Shown: positions 30,042 through 31,403 of the stretch, in pieces | Numbering within the stretch: position 1 is the first letter of the stretch | Layout of the letters: the number at the start of each line of letters is the position of its first letter | Assembly (NCBI RefSeq): GCF_000485595.1 | Contig: NW_014577295.1 | Location: forward strand, 90,994 to 122,396 | Reading direction: 5' to 3' | DNA: 31,403 nt | Source of the DNA: Priapulus caudatus | Lineage: Eukaryota; Priapulida; Priapulimorpha; Priapulimorphida; Priapulidae | Program-made: the position numbers and the translations under genes | The notes under the pieces: model-generated | What the model was told of the DNA's origin: nothing | The model's database searches: none | The model's input: only the letters and a program-made list of their open reading frames with translations

Positions 30042-31276
30042 CTGTAACGTACGAAAGAATTATAGCTGCTGAAATCCATTGTAGCTCTGTGCCACAGAGA
30101 GACACAGGAATCATTTGCGGGTTCAAGCGCCAGAATTAAAGTGATTTGAACGGTTTCCGATTTCATTGCCACGATTGGCATTTCTAGTAAAGGATCGCGT
30201 TTTTGTTTTTATTAATTTAATAATCAGGGAAGTACCGATTTAATGGTTTCCAGACATACATTGGATGGTCCTATTTGGACTAATAATTAAATGCAGCACG
30301 ATGACACAAGGAGTGTCATAATGGAGTCTATATTATGACAATCCTGATGATTAACACCTGAGCACGGCTTGGGAATGTCGGAGTGCCATCTGGGAACTTG
30401 AAATCCGGGAATTCCATTAGTCGCCTGGTTCCGTTCGACAGCAGATTTGCATAGGCGGCCGAGTGAACCGGATATCCGTCCTCACCAATACCAGTCCTAT
30501 CGGTGTATACCCACTGTCCTCCTGAAAATGGGAGAATTCGTTTTTTTGTAATTCAGGCAACGCAAAAACGAAATTGCTGTGATGCTATATAAACTCACTT
30601 TCATGTTGTGTCTTTGGGTTATATATGAGTGGGAAACGTCACGTGCGCGCGTGTAACTTACTAGTTGTAGTACTATGTAATATCAGGAGTGTATAATATC
30701 GAAAATATAATCTCTATAGTATACACGCCTGATAATATTATTGCATCCTATATCCTATATACTATCGTACTACTAAATACTCTATTGTATCTTGGCTTGG
30801 AAATATGGGATGGGGGCGATGCCGCGATGGGCCAGTATCGGAAAGCATTTTAGTTTTTAAACAGTTAACGCGTTATTAATAATATCAAGAGCTAATAATA
30901 CATACAATAATATAATTAATAATAATTAATGATAATATTATTAGCTCTTGTTAATATGGTTACCTAAACTGAAACTTAAAAACCGAAAGATCAATGTTAA
31001 GAATCCAGTTGAATTTTTTCCAAAGCCTAATTTAGCATTAGCATTAGCATCAGCTTTAGCATTAGCTTTTGAATTAATTTAGCATTCCTCGGAACTCCTA
31101 CCACCTTATACCGAAGAGGGGGCGCACACACCTACGCTGCTGCAACGTTCAAACACCTCATGTTCGAATCCGGGAAGGTTGCTCAGAATCCGTGAGGCTA
31201 TGAGTCCAGACGGCCCAGCGCCGATCACGGCTATACTCGCCTTCTTCTTCTCTTGCATCATGATGCCTGGATCCAT
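29040..31276 (-). CDS. Flavin-containing monooxygenase (FMO; senecionine N-oxygenase-like), whole spliced gene
   Basis: Three exons, 31132-31276, 30358-30521 and 29040-30041, join in frame (phases 1 and 0) to 436 aa. FMOs use FAD, NADPH and O2 to oxygenate nucleophilic N or S atoms. Seen: FAD-binding GAGPSG at 19-24; GGQWVY at 49-54, where the first Gly codon spans intron 1; the FMO signature FRGVVLHSHDY (FxGxxxHxxxY) at 184-194; NADPH-binding GGGPSA at 209-214; VCTGHYSTPYIP at 165-176; and YCTGY at 283-287. All key residues are present and the length is normal for the short invertebrate/plant-type FMO, with no C-terminal membrane helix. The start is the first in-frame ATG (31276, MDPGIMMQ...). 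ATGs at 31261 and 31258 have better context and also leave room before the FAD motif. The substrate cannot be told. Confidence 0.95.
30306..30350. mobile_element. Hairpin MITE, family A copy 3 (FMO intron 2)
   Basis: AAGGAGTGTCATAATGGAGTC pairs with an inverted TCAGGATTGTCATAATATAG. It is the shortest copy and lies 8 bp below the FMO exon 2 donor. Confidence 0.5.
30358..30521 (-). CDS. FMO exon 2
   Basis: 164 bp, phase 1 in and phase 0 out. Acceptor CATTTTCAG, donor CAG|GTGTTA. Encodes GQWVYTDRTGIGEDGYPVHS and later LMEFPDFKFPDGTPTFPSR, matching the FMO pattern of GGxWxY followed by 'Y..L..N.P...M.F.DF'. Confidence 0.94.
30681..30734. mobile_element. Hairpin MITE, family A copy 4 (FMO intron 1)
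   Basis: TATCAGGAGTGTATAATATC pairs with an inverted TATCAGGCGTGTATACTATA. If the element is taken from TCAGG to CCTGA, TAATA stands on both sides. Confidence 0.7.
30884..30957. mobile_element. Hairpin element with ATCAAGAGCTAATAATA arms (FMO intron 1)
   Basis: The left arm AATATCAAGAGCTAATAATA and the right arm TATTAACAAGAGCTAATAAT (reverse complement) enclose AT-rich sequence. Weaker inverted similarity may extend outward. Confidence 0.6.
31028..31086. repeat. TTAGCA hexamer repeat in FMO intron 1
   Basis: About eight copies of TTAGCA or variants (ATCAGC, TTTAGC) in tandem. Confidence 0.75.
31132..31276 (-). CDS. FMO exon 1
   Basis: 145 bp, ends in phase 1 (G|GTGTGT). Encodes the N-terminus and the Rossmann FAD-binding fold ASIAVIGAGPSGLIASRIL. 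A TG microsatellite lies about 25 bp upstream of the ATG, so any promoter or 5' UTR exon lies in or beyond it, partly outside the window. Confidence 0.9.
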
Positions 31277-31302
31277 AGAAATAATACTAGTTAGACTATA
31301 TA

Positions 31303-31359
<57 letters not shown>

Positions 31360-31403
31360 ATGTGCGTGCGTGTGCGCGCGTGCGTGCGTGCGTGAGTTGC
31401 GTG
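31303..31403. repeat. TG microsatellite grading into TGCG, right edge
   Basis: Begins about 27 bp upstream of the FMO ATG and runs to the end of the window, changing to CGTGCGTG units. Confidence 0.93.

Overview
The window is nuclear DNA from an animal. It holds two multi-exon protein genes on the minus strand with GT-AG introns, surrounded by microsatellites, minisatellites, foldback elements and other small DNA transposons. A marine invertebrate with a compact, MITE-rich genome fits, and a sponge is plausible, but the species cannot be fixed from the sequence. No tRNA, rRNA, CRISPR or bacterial-type operon was seen.

Layout by region. Positions 1-6480: a 20-bp minisatellite at the left edge, then AT-rich DNA with no convincing gene, a GC/E-box/CRE-rich patch at about 2440-3300, and an eroded ~30-bp tandem array at about 5130-5945. 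Positions 6545-25723 (minus): a 14-exon gene for a DUF4140/DUF4139 protein (F37C4.5-like) of about 564 aa. All exons were joined in frame through consistent splice phases. Its introns hold a 2.3-kb 28-bp minisatellite, a hAT-like MITE, several hairpin families, a broken non-LTR retrotransposon at 20810-22404, and a 1.8-kb foldback element with a purine-rich core at 23593-25400. Positions 25724-29039: intergenic, with a 641-bp long-TIR element (9-bp target duplication), a 492-bp pogo-like MITE and a 250-bp MITE. Positions 29040-31276 (minus): a complete 3-exon flavin-containing monooxygenase gene (about 436 aa), followed by a TG repeat to the right edge.

The most interesting item is in the DUF4139 gene. 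Three candidate exons lie between constitutive exons 7 and 9. Each enters in phase 2, leaves in phase 0 and has length 1 mod 3. Exactly one can be used at a time without breaking the frame, and their C-terminal ends look alike. This suggests a set of duplicated, mutually exclusive exons that swap the linker inside the protein.

The two genes lie head to tail with no evident shared pathway. The FMO would be a cytosolic or ER-associated FAD/NADPH oxygenase of nucleophilic N- or S-compounds. The biochemical role of the DUF4139 protein is unknown.
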